From the NCBI RefSeq assembly GCF_029637485.1, contig NZ_CP069128.1:1302001-1366000 (forward strand): 64,000 nt of DNA. Direction: 5' to 3'. The notes below the pieces were generated by a model that saw nothing but the letters and a program-made list of their open reading frames with translations, was not told the origin of the DNA and did no database searches. The stretch is from Sphingomonas sp. LHG3406-1 (GTDB lineage: Bacteria; Pseudomonadota; Alphaproteobacteria; Sphingomonadales; Sphingomonadaceae). This document shows positions 42,533-50,832 of the stretch, one piece after another. Position 1 is the stretch's first letter, and every line of letters begins with the position of its first letter. The translations under genes were made by a program, and so were the position numbers.

Positions 42533-43171
42533 ATGCCAACCCTTTACTACGCCCCCGGCACCTGCGCCCTCGTCACCCACATCGCGCTCGAAGAGACCGG
42601 CGCACCCTACGAAACGGTTCGGCTGGATTTCGCCAAGGGTGAGCAGAAGTCGCCCGAATATCTCGCCGTCAACCCGCACGCCCGCGTGCCCGCGCTCGTC
42701 ACCGAAGAGGGCACGATCACCGAAAATCTCGCCATCCTCGGCTACATTGCCGATATTCATGGCGCCGAGGGTTCGATCCCGCGCGGGAACGCCTACGAGA
42801 CGGCACGGGCGATGCAGCTTCTCTCCTGGCTGAGCGGCACCGTCCACGGCATCGCCTTCGCCGCTCTCTTCCGTCCCGGTCGCTTCAGCCTCGATGAAGC
42901 GGTCCAGAAGGGCATCACCGAAGGCGCCCACGCCAACCTCACCAGCCATTTCGTTGAGCTCGATGACCTCTGCGGCGCCGGCTGGCTGGCTGGCGACCGT
43001 TTCACCGCCGCCGACAGCTATGCCGCCGTCTTCTACCGCTGGGCCCGAGGCGCCAAGTTCGACCTCGGCCTCTATCCCCGCTGGAGCGCCCTCGTCGGCC
43101 GCGTCATCGATCGCCCGGCCGTCCTCCGCGCCATCGCGGCAGAAGGCCTCAAGCTCGAAAGCTTCGCCTAG
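42533..43171 (+). CDS. Glutathione S-transferase family protein
   Basis: A 212-residue GST. Thioredoxin-like N-terminal domain (PTLYYAPGTCALVTHIALEETGAPYE..., the catalytic Cys in GTCALV as in beta-class enzymes) and helical C-terminal domain with WLAGDRFTAADSYAAVFYRW. Conjugates glutathione to electrophiles in the cytoplasm; substrate unknown. Confidence 0.94.
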   Translation: MPTLYYAPGTCALVTHIALEETGAPYETVRLDFAKGEQKSPEYLAVNPHARVPALVTEEGTITENLAILGYIADIHGAEGSIPRGNAYETARAMQLLSWLSGTVHGIAFAALFRPGRFSLDEAVQKGITEGAHANLTSHFVELDDLCGAGWLAGDRFTAADSYAAVFYRWARGAKFDLGLYPRWSALVGRVIDRPAVLRAIAAEGLKLESFA

Positions 43172-43189
43172 GAGCAACACCCCCTTTCG

Positions 43190-43233
43190 CCGAGCGAAGT
43201 CGAACGCCGCCACCCTTGTTCGACGCCGCTCGG
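43190..43233. repeat. Palindromic repeat, GCGAAGTCGA family
   Basis: CCGAGCG AA GTCGAAC pairs with GTTCGAC GC CGCTCGG: two 7-bp stems with a symmetric internal loop and a 12-base hairpin loop. It shares the GCGAAGTCGA core with the copies at 18971-19003 and inside trpE. Confidence 0.7.
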
Positions 43234-43326
43234 CACGGAGGCCGAGGATGCCGGGTGGAGCCCTTTGATGAAGTTGAAAACTCTTTCAACTTGTGCGCTC
43301 ACGCCGCTCCCGATTAAGAGCAGGCC

Positions 43327-44037
43327 ATGGCCAAGAAGATCTACCCCGACGCCGCCGCCGCCCTCGACGGCCTCCTCCGCGACGGCATCACCATCGCTGC
43401 CGGCGGCTTCGGTCTGTGCGGCATCCCGGAGCGCCTGATCGACGCCATTGTCGCCAGCGGGGCGAGGGACCTGACCGTCGCCTCCAACAATGCCGGCATC
43501 GACAACCAAGGCCTCGGCAAGCTCCTGCGCACCCGTCAGATCCGGAAGATGATCTCGTCCTACGTCGGCGAGAACAAGGAGTTCGAGCGCCAGTATCTCG
43601 CCGGTGAGTTGGAGGTCGAATTCTGTCCCCAGGGCACGCTGGCCGAGCGGATGCGGGCCGGCGGCGCGGGCATTCCGGGATTTTATACCAAGACGGGCGT
43701 CGGCACGAAGGTCGCCGAGGGCAAGGAAGTGAAGGAATTCGACGGCGAGGAATATATCCTCGAGCGCGGAATCCGCGCCGACCTCGCCATCATCAAGGGC
43801 TGGAAGGCGGACGAGAGCGGCAACCTCGTCTTCCGCAAGACCGCCCGCAACTTCAACCAGCCCGCCGCCACCTGCGGCAAGATTTGCGTCGCGGAAGTGG
43901 AGGAGATCGTGCCCGTCGGCAGCCTCGACCCCGACGCCATCCACCTGCCCGGCGTCTACGTGAAGCGCCTCATTCTCGGCGCTCCCTACGACAAGAAGAT
44001 CGAGTTCCGCACCGTGCGGGCTCGGGAGGCCGCGTGA
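43327..44037 (+). CDS. scoA: Succinyl-CoA:3-ketoacid CoA-transferase subunit A
   Basis: A 236-residue alpha subunit. ITIAAGGFGLCGIPERLIDAI, TVASNNAGIDNQGLGKLL and the C-terminal GVYVKRLI are typical. It transfers CoA from succinyl-CoA to acetoacetate, allowing ketone body or poly-3-hydroxybutyrate turnover. It is separated from its beta subunit by an NTF2-like gene whose GTG overlaps its TGA. Confidence 0.94.
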   Translation: MAKKIYPDAAAALDGLLRDGITIAAGGFGLCGIPERLIDAIVASGARDLTVASNNAGIDNQGLGKLLRTRQIRKMISSYVGENKEFERQYLAGELEVEFCPQGTLAERMRAGGAGIPGFYTKTGVGTKVAEGKEVKEFDGEEYILERGIRADLAIIKGWKADESGNLVFRKTARNFNQPAATCGKICVAEVEEIVPVGSLDPDAIHLPGVYVKRLILGAPYDKKIEFRTVRAREAA

Positions 44038-44561
44038 GCGTCCTTCTCGCCGTCGCGCTCGGCGCCATGCAGCCGACCCCCGCTGCGCCCCTGATCGGGA
44101 AGGCGGACGTGGTAAAGCCGCTCGGCACGCAGGCAGCTGAGGAAGCCCTGATCCGCCAGGCCATCGCGGACGTCTATGCCGTCATTTCTGGCCCTGCTGG
44201 CCAGAAGCGCGATTTCGCCCGCATGAAGAGCCTGTTCACCCCCGACGCGCGACTGTACGCCGTCGGCCGGAACGGGCTGCAGGGTGGCTCGCTCGACGAT
44301 TATGTCGCCAAGAACGGCTCCAGCCTGGAGAAAGTCGGCTTCACCGAGCGCGAGCTTTCCAGCCGGGTGCAGATCTTCGGCAATGTTGCGCAGGTCTGGT
44401 CCTCCTACGCCGGCACCAGCACCGATGGCAGCATCAACGTGCGCGGTATCAACAGCTTCCAGCTTGCTCGCCAGATAGACGGCCGGTGGCTGGTTCATTC
44501 AATTCTCTGGCAGGCCGAGACCCCGGCATTGCCCCTCCCGAAAGACATGGAAGCCCGCTGA
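44034..44561 (+). CDS. NTF2-like exported protein between scoA and scoB
   Basis: A 175-residue protein starting at GTG, overlapping scoA by four bases and overlapping scoB at TGATG. The first residues ([19 protein letters not shown]) look like a signal peptide; the rest resembles the NTF2/SnoaL fold ([57 protein letters not shown]). Function unknown. Overlaps on both sides indicate translation within the sco operon. Confidence 0.8.
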   Translation: MSVLLAVALGAMQPTPAAPLIGKADVVKPLGTQAAEEALIRQAIADVYAVISGPAGQKRDFARMKSLFTPDARLYAVGRNGLQGGSLDDYVAKNGSSLEKVGFTERELSSRVQIFGNVAQVWSSYAGTSTDGSINVRGINSFQLARQIDGRWLVHSILWQAETPALPLPKDMEAR

Positions 44562-45196
44562 TGTCCTGGACCCGTGACGACATGGCCGCCCGCGCCGCGA
44601 AGGAACTGCGCGACGGCTTCTACGTGAACCTCGGAATCGGCATTCCAACGCTCGTCGCCAACCACATTCCCGAGGGGCTCGAGGTGACGTTGCAGTCCGA
44701 AAACGGCATGCTCGGCATCGGGCCCTTCCCCTACGAAGACGAGGTCGACGCCGACCTCATCAACGCGGGCAAGCAGACCATCTCCGAGCTTCCCTCGTCG
44801 GTCTATTTCAGCTCGGCCGACAGTTTCGCGATGATCCGCGGCGGCCACATCGACCTGACTGTCCTGGGCGCGATGGAAGTCAGCCAAGGCGGCGACATCG
44901 CCAACTGGATGATCCCCGGCAAGATGATCAAGGGCATGGGCGGCGCCATGGACCTGGTCGCCGGCGTCAAGAAGATCATCGTCGTGATGGAGCATGTCTC
45001 CAAGAACGGCGACCCCAAGTTCATCCCCGCATGCACGCTCCCGCTGACGGGCAAGAATGTGGTCGACATGATCATCACCGACCTCGCCGTCTTCCAGCGA
45101 CCCGACCACGACAGCCCCTTCCGGCTGATCGAAACCGCGCCGGGGGTCAGCGCGGACGAGGTGCGGGAGAAGACCACGGCCAGCTACGAGGGCTGA
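44561..45196 (+). CDS. scoB: Succinyl-CoA:3-ketoacid CoA-transferase subunit B
   Basis: A 211-residue beta subunit. [17 protein letters not shown], the catalytic Glu in [13 protein letters not shown] that forms the glutamyl-CoA intermediate, and [30 protein letters not shown] are diagnostic. Its ATG overlaps the TGA of the NTF2-like gene. Confidence 0.95.
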   Translation: MSWTRDDMAARAAKELRDGFYVNLGIGIPTLVANHIPEGLEVTLQSENGMLGIGPFPYEDEVDADLINAGKQTISELPSSVYFSSADSFAMIRGGHIDLTVLGAMEVSQGGDIANWMIPGKMIKGMGGAMDLVAGVKKIIVVMEHVSKNGDPKFIPACTLPLTGKNVVDMIITDLAVFQRPDHDSPFRLIETAPGVSADEVREKTTASYEG

Positions 45197-45217
45197 ACGC
45201 AAGCAGGGGGGGCAAGG

Positions 45218-46711
45218 ATGGCAAGCAAGGCGAAGCTTCTGGCGGCGTCGGCCGCGCTTCTTTCTGTTCCTGCCCTTGCCGACCCGCCTGCCGAGCGCGA
45301 CTGGGGCGCCGCCCTCGCCCGCGACGCGCAGGCGCTGCACGACGATATCGCCGCCAATCATCCCGGGCCGGTCAACAGCCTCGATCCGACCTTTGCCGCC
45401 ATCAATGATCGTCAGTTGGCGATCGCGCTCGAGCGCGCGAAGACCGCCCGGACCTACGCGGACTATTATTTCCCGCTTCGGATCTACGTGTCCGCCTTCG
45501 ACGACGGACATCTCGGTTTCGGCGCGCTCGGCGATACGCCGAACGAGGTCCGCTGGCCCGGCTTTGCGACCCGCTACGACGGACGTGGCCGGGTCGTGGT
45601 CGGTACTGCGGAGCCGGCCCAGCCGGTCCCCAAGGGCGCCGAGCTCGTCGAGTGCGACGGGATGAGCGCAGATCGCTACGCCGAGGCGACGCTCGGCACC
45701 ATGTGGGGGCGCTGGGCGCTGGAAGCGCAGCGCCAGCGCTGGGGCAGCCTGCTGTTCATCGACGAAGGCAGCAAGCTCGTTCCACTCGCCCGCAGCTGTA
45801 CCTTCGCCGTCGGCGGCAGGAACCGGAAGGTTGCGCTCAATTGGCAGCCTCTGGAACCCGCGCGGGTCGGCGACCTGCTGGGCCAAATGCGCGGCAGTTT
45901 TAGCCGGTCCTTCGGCATTCGCACGGCCAGCAATGGCCTGCAGTGGATCGCGGCCCCGTCGTTCAATGGCGAGAGCGGCTCGGCAGCGGCCAAGGCGCTG
46001 CCGCCGCTGATCGCCAGGCTCCGGTCGGACCGGGCAGCGCTCCTCGCCGCGCCCGCGATCGTCCTCGACCTCCGCGGAAACGGAGGCGGCTCGTCCGACT
46101 GGGGGCGCCAGATCGCCGACGCCCTGTGGGGAAGCGCAGCCCTCGCCGCCGTGAAAGCGGATGACGTGCAGGTCGACTGGCGCGCCTCGCCCGACAATCT
46201 CGTCAGCATCGCCACCGCCTATGCCGACCGGCGCAGCGCGGAGGGCTTCTCCCCCGAGGCCGACAATTGGTTTCGCTCGGTCATTGGCGGACTCGGCATG
46301 GCGGTCGCGCGCAAGCAGCCCCTGTGGCGCCATGTCGACCTCGATGTCTCGGCCACGCCGGCGCCGGCAGCAGTCCCGGCAGCCGCGCCCGCCGCCGCAC
46401 TGCCCCGCCCGGTCTTCGTCCTCACGGACGCTTCCTGTGCCTCGGCATGTCTCGACGCCATCGACCTGTGGACCAGCCTCGGGGCCATTCAGATCGGGCG
46501 CGCGACCAGCGCCGACACGCTCTACATGGACGTTCGCGACCGGACCCTGCCGTCCGGCCTGGCCAGCATCAGCGTTCCGATGAAGGTCTATCGCGGCCGG
46601 AAGCGAGGCTCGAATCAGCCTGCCATTCCGCGCTTCCGCTTTGCCGGCGACATCGACGACACGCCCGCCCTCGAACGATGGGTTGCGACCCTTGCCGCAC
46701 CTCGCCGTTAG
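45218..46711 (+). CDS. S41 family peptidase-like exported protein
   Basis: A 497-residue protein with a signal peptide (to ALA about residue 21). It resembles S41 tail-specific proteases: an N-terminal domain, a PDZ-like stretch (GAELVECDGMSADRY, about 140-155), LDLRGNGGGSSDWGRQIADAL (about 284-303) and TDASCASACLDAIDLW (about 403-418), where Ser408 could be the nucleophile. Followed by an Ala/Pro linker and a further 80 residues. Substrate unknown. AAGG upstream of the ATG. A small lipoprotein frame overlaps its 3' end. Confidence 0.8.
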   Translation: MASKAKLLAASAALLSVPALADPPAERDWGAALARDAQALHDDIAANHPGPVNSLDPTFAAINDRQLAIALERAKTARTYADYYFPLRIYVSAFDDGHLGFGALGDTPNEVRWPGFATRYDGRGRVVVGTAEPAQPVPKGAELVECDGMSADRYAEATLGTMWGRWALEAQRQRWGSLLFIDEGSKLVPLARSCTFAVGGRNRKVALNWQPLEPARVGDLLGQMRGSFSRSFGIRTASNGLQWIAAPSFNGESGSAAAKALPPLIARLRSDRAALLAAPAIVLDLRGNGGGSSDWGRQIADALWGSAALAAVKADDVQVDWRASPDNLVSIATAYADRRSAEGFSPEADNWFRSVIGGLGMAVARKQPLWRHVDLDVSATPAPAAVPAAAPAAALPRPVFVLTDASCASACLDAIDLWTSLGAIQIGRATSADTLYMDVRDRTLPSGLASISVPMKVYRGRKRGSNQPAIPRFRFAGDIDDTPALERWVATLAAPRR

Positions 46712-46991
46712 GCCGCTCCTCGGCGCCGTGCTGGCGCTCGCCCTTGCCTCGGCCTGCGCTCCCCGCGGGCCGACCGTCATCGATGGTTCGTCAGAAAAGC
46801 AGTTCGAGGAGACCTCCAGCCTGGCACGGGACGATCTGCCGATCGCCGACCGGCTCGACTACGACCGCGCCCTCGCCGGAGTTCCTGCGCGGCGCTACGC
46901 CCATTCCGATCACGAGGGGCTCCGCCGAACCACCTTCGACGGCATGACCGCCGCCGAGGTCGTCCAAGACTTCCGCCGCCGCCAGCGCTGA
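46683..46991 (+). CDS. Small putative lipoprotein
   Basis: A frame of about 102 residues from a TTG, overlapping the end of the peptidase gene, with signal MRPLPHLAVRPLLGAVLALALASAC and a hydrophilic, charged mature part ending in FRRRQR. Alternative starts are a TTG three codons later or a GTG at 46728 (short signal). No family recognised. Confidence 0.5.
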   Translation: MRPLPHLAVRPLLGAVLALALASACAPRGPTVIDGSSEKQFEETSSLARDDLPIADRLDYDRALAGVPARRYAHSDHEGLRRTTFDGMTAAEVVQDFRRRQR

Positions 46992-47038
46992 CCGGCAAGT
47001 AGCTGGACCGGGCCGTCCCCCAGGCTAAAAGGATCGTC

Positions 47039-48034
47039 ATGAAAGCCCTGCTCAGCACCGCTCCCGGCGGCCCCGACACCCTCCAGCTCGCCGAGCTGCA
47101 CGATCCCACGCCGTCCGCCGGCGAACTGCTCGTGCGCGTCCATGCCGCGGCCATCAACTATCCCGACGTTCTCATCATCGAGGACAAGTATCAGATGCGC
47201 CCGCCCCGTCCCTTCGCCCCCGGCGGCGAGATCGCTGGCGAGGTGCTGAGCGTCGGGGAAGGTGTCGAAGGCTGGGCGCCCGGCGATCGCCTCATCGCCG
47301 TCCCCGGCTTCGGCGGCCTGGTCGAAAAGATCGTTATCCCTGCCAAGAGCGCCTTTCGACTTCCCGCCAGCCGCAGCTTCACCGAGGGCGCGGCTTTGCT
47401 CCTCACCTATGCCACCTCCATCCATGCTTTGTGGGACCGCGGCCAGCTCAAGGACGGCGAGACCCTGCTGGTGCTGGGCGCGGCCGGCGGCGTCGGCCTT
47501 GCTGCGGTCGAGCTCGGCAAGGCACGCGGCGCCCGCGTCATCGCCGCCGTCTCCAGCGAGGAAAAGGCCACCGCCGCCCGCGAGGCCGGCGCGGACATTA
47601 CCCTCGTCTACCCGCGCGGCCCCTTCGACAAGGACGCCAGCAAGGCCCTCGCCGAACAGTTCAAGGCCGCGGTCAGCCCCGCCGGCGCCGACGTCATCTA
47701 CGATCCGGTCGGCGGCGACTATTGCGAGCCCGCCCTGCGCGCCATTGCCTGGGAAGGCCGCTACCTCGTGGTCGGCTTCCCCGCCGGCATCCCCAGGCTC
47801 CCGCTCAACTTGACCCTGCTCAAGAGCTGCGACGTCCGCGGCGTCTTCTGGGGCGCCTTCGCGGCGCGCGATCCAAGGGCCAACCAGGCCCATGTCGAGG
47901 AGCTGTTCGCCCTGTGGGACGCCGGCAAGATCGCGCCAAGGGTCAGCGCCACCTACCCGCTAGAGCGCGCCGGCGACGCCATCGCCGCCATGGCCGCCCG
48001 GCAGGTCATCGGCAAGCTGGTGGTCGAGCTCTGA
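47039..48034 (+). CDS. NADPH:quinone oxidoreductase family protein
   Basis: A 331-residue zinc-free medium-chain dehydrogenase/reductase. It starts MKALLSTAPGGPDTLQL, has AAINYPDVLIIEDKYQ, and the NADPH-binding LVLGAAGGVGLAAVELGKARGARVIA; VIYDPVGGDYCEPALR follows. No zinc ligands are seen. It probably reduces quinones or enones. AAAGG lies 8 bases before the ATG. Confidence 0.92.
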   Translation: MKALLSTAPGGPDTLQLAELHDPTPSAGELLVRVHAAAINYPDVLIIEDKYQMRPPRPFAPGGEIAGEVLSVGEGVEGWAPGDRLIAVPGFGGLVEKIVIPAKSAFRLPASRSFTEGAALLLTYATSIHALWDRGQLKDGETLLVLGAAGGVGLAAVELGKARGARVIAAVSSEEKATAAREAGADITLVYPRGPFDKDASKALAEQFKAAVSPAGADVIYDPVGGDYCEPALRAIAWEGRYLVVGFPAGIPRLPLNLTLLKSCDVRGVFWGAFAARDPRANQAHVEELFALWDAGKIAPRVSATYPLERAGDAIAAMAARQVIGKLVVEL

Positions 48035-48038
48035 AGCC

Positions 48039-49385
48039 CTACTCCGCCGGCGCGGCCACCACTGGCACGCGGGGGCGGAGGAAAGGCTCGCGCTTCTCGT
48101 AGGCTAGGCTCTTCCACAGCCATTCGGCCGGTCCATTGGCGAAGCGCATCACCCACAGGTTGGCGGCAACCAGCTCGACCGCGATCACCGCCAGGGCGAG
48201 GAGCATCAGCTGTGCCATGCCGAACCTGCCGAACAGGCCCAGGCCCCAGGGCGCGAACACCAGCCACATCATCAGCAGGCTGGTGAAGAGATAGACGGTC
48301 AGCGGGATCTTGCCGACCGCGGCGAAGGGCGCCAGCAGCCTTCGTCCGACGCCTGATTGCAAAGCGAGGTGCAGCAGGGCGAGATGCCCGAGAGTGACGC
48401 CCAGCCGGGCGATGTCCTCGAACTGCCGCTCCCAGCTGATCAGCCCGGGCTGGAAGCTCAGCCGGTCGAGCCACAGCCCGCTACGCAAGGTCAGCCCGAT
48501 GCCGTAGCCGGCGACCAGCAGCAGCACATAGGTCTGCCGCCGCGCCCGTCCCTGGATCACGCCCCACTGGTAGAGCGCCATCCCGATCAGCATCGTCGCG
48601 ATGATCTCGGCCTCGATGAACCAGAAGAAGTTCAACATGATGAACACCCAGCCATCGCGCTGGGCCTTCCAGTAGGCGATGAAGCCGCCGCTCCGCTCCT
48701 TGTCGGCCGTGTCGATCTTCGCCCTCTGCTCGGAATTGGTGCCCGGAAGCTGCGATCGGCGAAGGTCGCGCGCCTTCATCTCCTCGACCTGCTTCTTCTC
48801 CTCCGCCCTGAGCGGTGCGCCGGCCTTCTCCCTTGCCGCCATCCGTTCGACCTTCGCCCGCTCGGCCACGGCCTCGCGATGCTCCGCGACGGAGATCAGC
48901 AGCAGTACGCCGAGGAACAGCGCCGCCATCGCGCACTGCCCCTTCGGACCCATGCGCCGGAACGGGAAAAGGAAGATGGCGGCGATCCCGTAGACCAGCA
49001 GGATGTCGCCCATCCACATCAGCACCAGCGCATTGGCGAGCCCGAAGACGATCAGCCACAGGTTGCGGCGATAATGGAGGTCGGCGACCCCGACCGGGCC
49101 GTCCGGGGTCATCGCCCTGCGCGCCATGATCATGATGCCGGCGCCGAACAGCAGTTCCAGCAGGCCGCGCTGGGTGCCTTCCAGCACGCTGTTGACGAAC
49201 AGGGTCGTCCAATAGTCGGCCGGGGTCCAGCTTGGGTAGCGGGGATCGAACAGGATGAAGCCGTAGCTTCCCATCCACGGGATGTTCATCAGCAGGATGA
49301 AGAGGATGGCGAAGCCGCGGACCACGTCGAGCGACGGGATGCGCTCGGCCTCGCCGATGCGTGAAAGCTCTGGACCCATGGTCAT
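48039..49385 (-). CDS. DUF418 family membrane protein
   Basis: A 448-residue polytopic protein of the DUF418/YeiB type. It begins PSLDVVRGFAILFILLMNIPW, has GLLELLFGAGIMIMARR, an unusual charged coiled insertion (about residues 200-250, ERAKVERMAAREKAGAPLR...KQVEEMKARDLRR) and the C-terminal family domain AVGKIPLTVYLFTSLLMMWL. Role unknown; the family resembles acyltransferase-3-type membrane proteins. Start ATG at the third possible Met follows a GGGGGG stretch. Confidence 0.88.
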   Translation of the reverse strand: MTMGPELSRIGEAERIPSLDVVRGFAILFILLMNIPWMGSYGFILFDPRYPSWTPADYWTTLFVNSVLEGTQRGLLELLFGAGIMIMARRAMTPDGPVGVADLHYRRNLWLIVFGLANALVLMWMGDILLVYGIAAIFLFPFRRMGPKGQCAMAALFLGVLLLISVAEHREAVAERAKVERMAAREKAGAPLRAEEKKQVEEMKARDLRRSQLPGTNSEQRAKIDTADKERSGGFIAYWKAQRDGWVFIMLNFFWFIEAEIIATMLIGMALYQWGVIQGRARRQTYVLLLVAGYGIGLTLRSGLWLDRLSFQPGLISWERQFEDIARLGVTLGHLALLHLALQSGVGRRLLAPFAAVGKIPLTVYLFTSLLMMWLVFAPWGLGLFGRFGMAQLMLLALAVIAVELVAANLWVMRFANGPAEWLWKSLAYEKREPFLRPRVPVVAAPAE

Positions 49386-49672
49386 TGCCGCCCCCCTGGT
49401 GCAATGCTTGGAGCGACCATTCATGCGCCTCTGTCTCGCCGCTGGCAAGCGAACGGCATGGGCGACAACCCGTCCCACCACCGGGCACCCCATTGCCCAC
49501 CTGGCTCATGCACCCGGCACGGTGCCGGCGCCTGACCAGAAGCGCCGGAGTTATCCCGACGCGCCTTGTTTCCCTCTTCGTCGCGCCCGCCGGCCCCGCG
49601 CTGCTTCCCCCGCATTGCCACTCGCCCTGCCCGCGCCTATCTCCCACCCATAATCTTCAGGCGGGAGCGTCC

Positions 49673-49999
49673 ATGACCACCTTCGACGATCGCGAGCGGG
49701 CCTTCGAGACCAAGTTCGCCCATGACGAGGAGATGAAGTTCCGGGTCATCGCTCGGCGCAACAAGCTGCTCGGCCACTGGGCGGCCGGGCTGATGAAGCT
49801 GTCGGCGGTCGAGGCCGAGGCCTATGCCAAGGACGTGGTCCGCGCCGACTTCGAGGAAGCCGGTGACGAGGACGTGATCCGCAAGCTGCTCGGCGACCTC
49901 ACCGCCGCCGGCCAGGAGATCGACGAGGCCGCCATCCGCCAGGCGCTGTCCGACAAGACGGTCGAGGCCCGCCGCCAACTGATGGAAGCGCAGGGCTGA
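49673..49999 (+). CDS. DUF1476 protein, F1-ATPase zeta-subunit type inhibitor
   Basis: A 108-residue all-helical protein: TTFDDRERAFETKFAHDEEMKFRVIARRNKLLGHWAAGLMKL. This DUF1476 sequence is homologous to the zeta subunit of Paracoccus F1Fo-ATP synthase, which inhibits ATP hydrolysis through its N-terminal region. A GGGAG ribosome-binding site precedes the ATG. The preceding 287 bases contain no gene. It heads a run with bolA and grxD at 4-5 base spacing. Confidence 0.9.
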   Translation: MTTFDDRERAFETKFAHDEEMKFRVIARRNKLLGHWAAGLMKLSAVEAEAYAKDVVRADFEEAGDEDVIRKLLGDLTAAGQEIDEAAIRQALSDKTVEARRQLMEAQG

Positions 50000-50003
50000 C
50001 GCC

Positions 50004-50240
50004 ATGCCAATGGCTGCCGCGGACATCGAGGCGCTGATCCGCGCCGCCCTGCCGGACGCACGGATCGAAATTCGCGATCTGCGCGGCGACGGCGATCATT
50101 ATGCCGCGACCGTGGTCAGCAGCGCCTTCGCCGGCCTGCCCAAGGTCCGCCAGCACCAACTGGTCTACAAGGCGCTTGGGGGTCGGATGGGCGGCGAACT
50201 GCACGCCCTCCAGCTGACCACCGCGCCGCCACAGGAGTAA
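50004..50240 (+). CDS. bolA: BolA family protein
   Basis: A 78-residue BolA-like (BolA/YrbA) protein, [47 protein letters not shown]. It partners with monothiol glutaredoxins in iron-sulfur cluster handling; the glutaredoxin gene follows at once. The His in VRQHQLVY is the conserved cluster ligand position. Confidence 0.93.
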   Translation: MPMAAADIEALIRAALPDARIEIRDLRGDGDHYAATVVSSAFAGLPKVRQHQLVYKALGGRMGGELHALQLTTAPPQE

Positions 50241-50245
50241 CTGAC

Positions 50246-50560
50246 ATGAGCGACGCCAACGCGCGTATCGACGAACTGGTGAAGAACAACGAGGTGGTCC
50301 TGTTCATGAAGGGGACCGCCCTCTTCCCGCAATGCGGCTTCTCCAGCCGCGCGATTGCCATCCTTGATCATCTCGGCGCGCAATATGAGACCGTCGACGT
50401 CCTCCAGGATCCGGAAATCCGCCAGGGCATCAAGGAATATAGCGACTGGCCGACCATCCCCCAGCTCTACGTGAAGGGCGAGTTCGTCGGCGGTTCGGAC
50501 ATCATGATGGAGATGTTCGAAAGCGGCGAACTCAAGGCGCTGGTCGAGGCGAACGCCTGA
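50246..50560 (+). CDS. grxD: Monothiol glutaredoxin, Grx4 type
   Basis: A 104-residue monothiol glutaredoxin with the CGFS active site ([11 protein letters not shown]) that binds a [2Fe-2S] cluster with glutathione and Bol[33 protein letters not shown] complete the fold. It belongs to the operon DUF1476-bolA-grxD; a large palindrome follows the stop. Confidence 0.96.
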   Translation: MSDANARIDELVKNNEVVLFMKGTALFPQCGFSSRAIAILDHLGAQYETVDVLQDPEIRQGIKEYSDWPTIPQLYVKGEFVGGSDIMMEMFESGELKALVEANA

Positions 50561-50565
50561 GACTG

Positions 50566-50659
50566 CCACAATTTGGTCCCACGGAAACAAGAAGGGGGCG
50601 GCGAGACGGGACCAGAAACCGTCTTGCCGCCCCCTCTGTTTGGCGTGGAACCAAAGTGG
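50566..50659. repeat. 94-bp imperfect palindrome after grxD
   Basis: The arms pair over about 40 positions: CCAC..TTTGGTCCCACG..AAACA at the left with TGTTT..CGTGGAACCAAAGTGG at the right, and a 16-bp inner stem GGGGGCGGCGAGACGG / CCGTCTTGCCGCCCCC (one G-U). The loop is GACCAGAAA. It could be an intrinsic terminator in a far larger hairpin than needed, or a decayed miniature inverted-repeat element. The remaining spacer to 50832 is AT-richer and shows no gene. Confidence 0.75.
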
Positions 50660-50832
50660 ACGCCATACAAGAAGCAGTCGGTGTGCCAGTTCGTGCTAAT
50701 TAGCGGATTTCCGCTGTTTTCTTCTGAGAGGCTGATCGTGGACGTCGCGGAATTGTCAAAGCTTCCGACACATTCCGGCAACGAATCGTTCGGATACGGC
50801 ACTTTGCGCGCGTCGGTGCATTGGCGCGCTTG

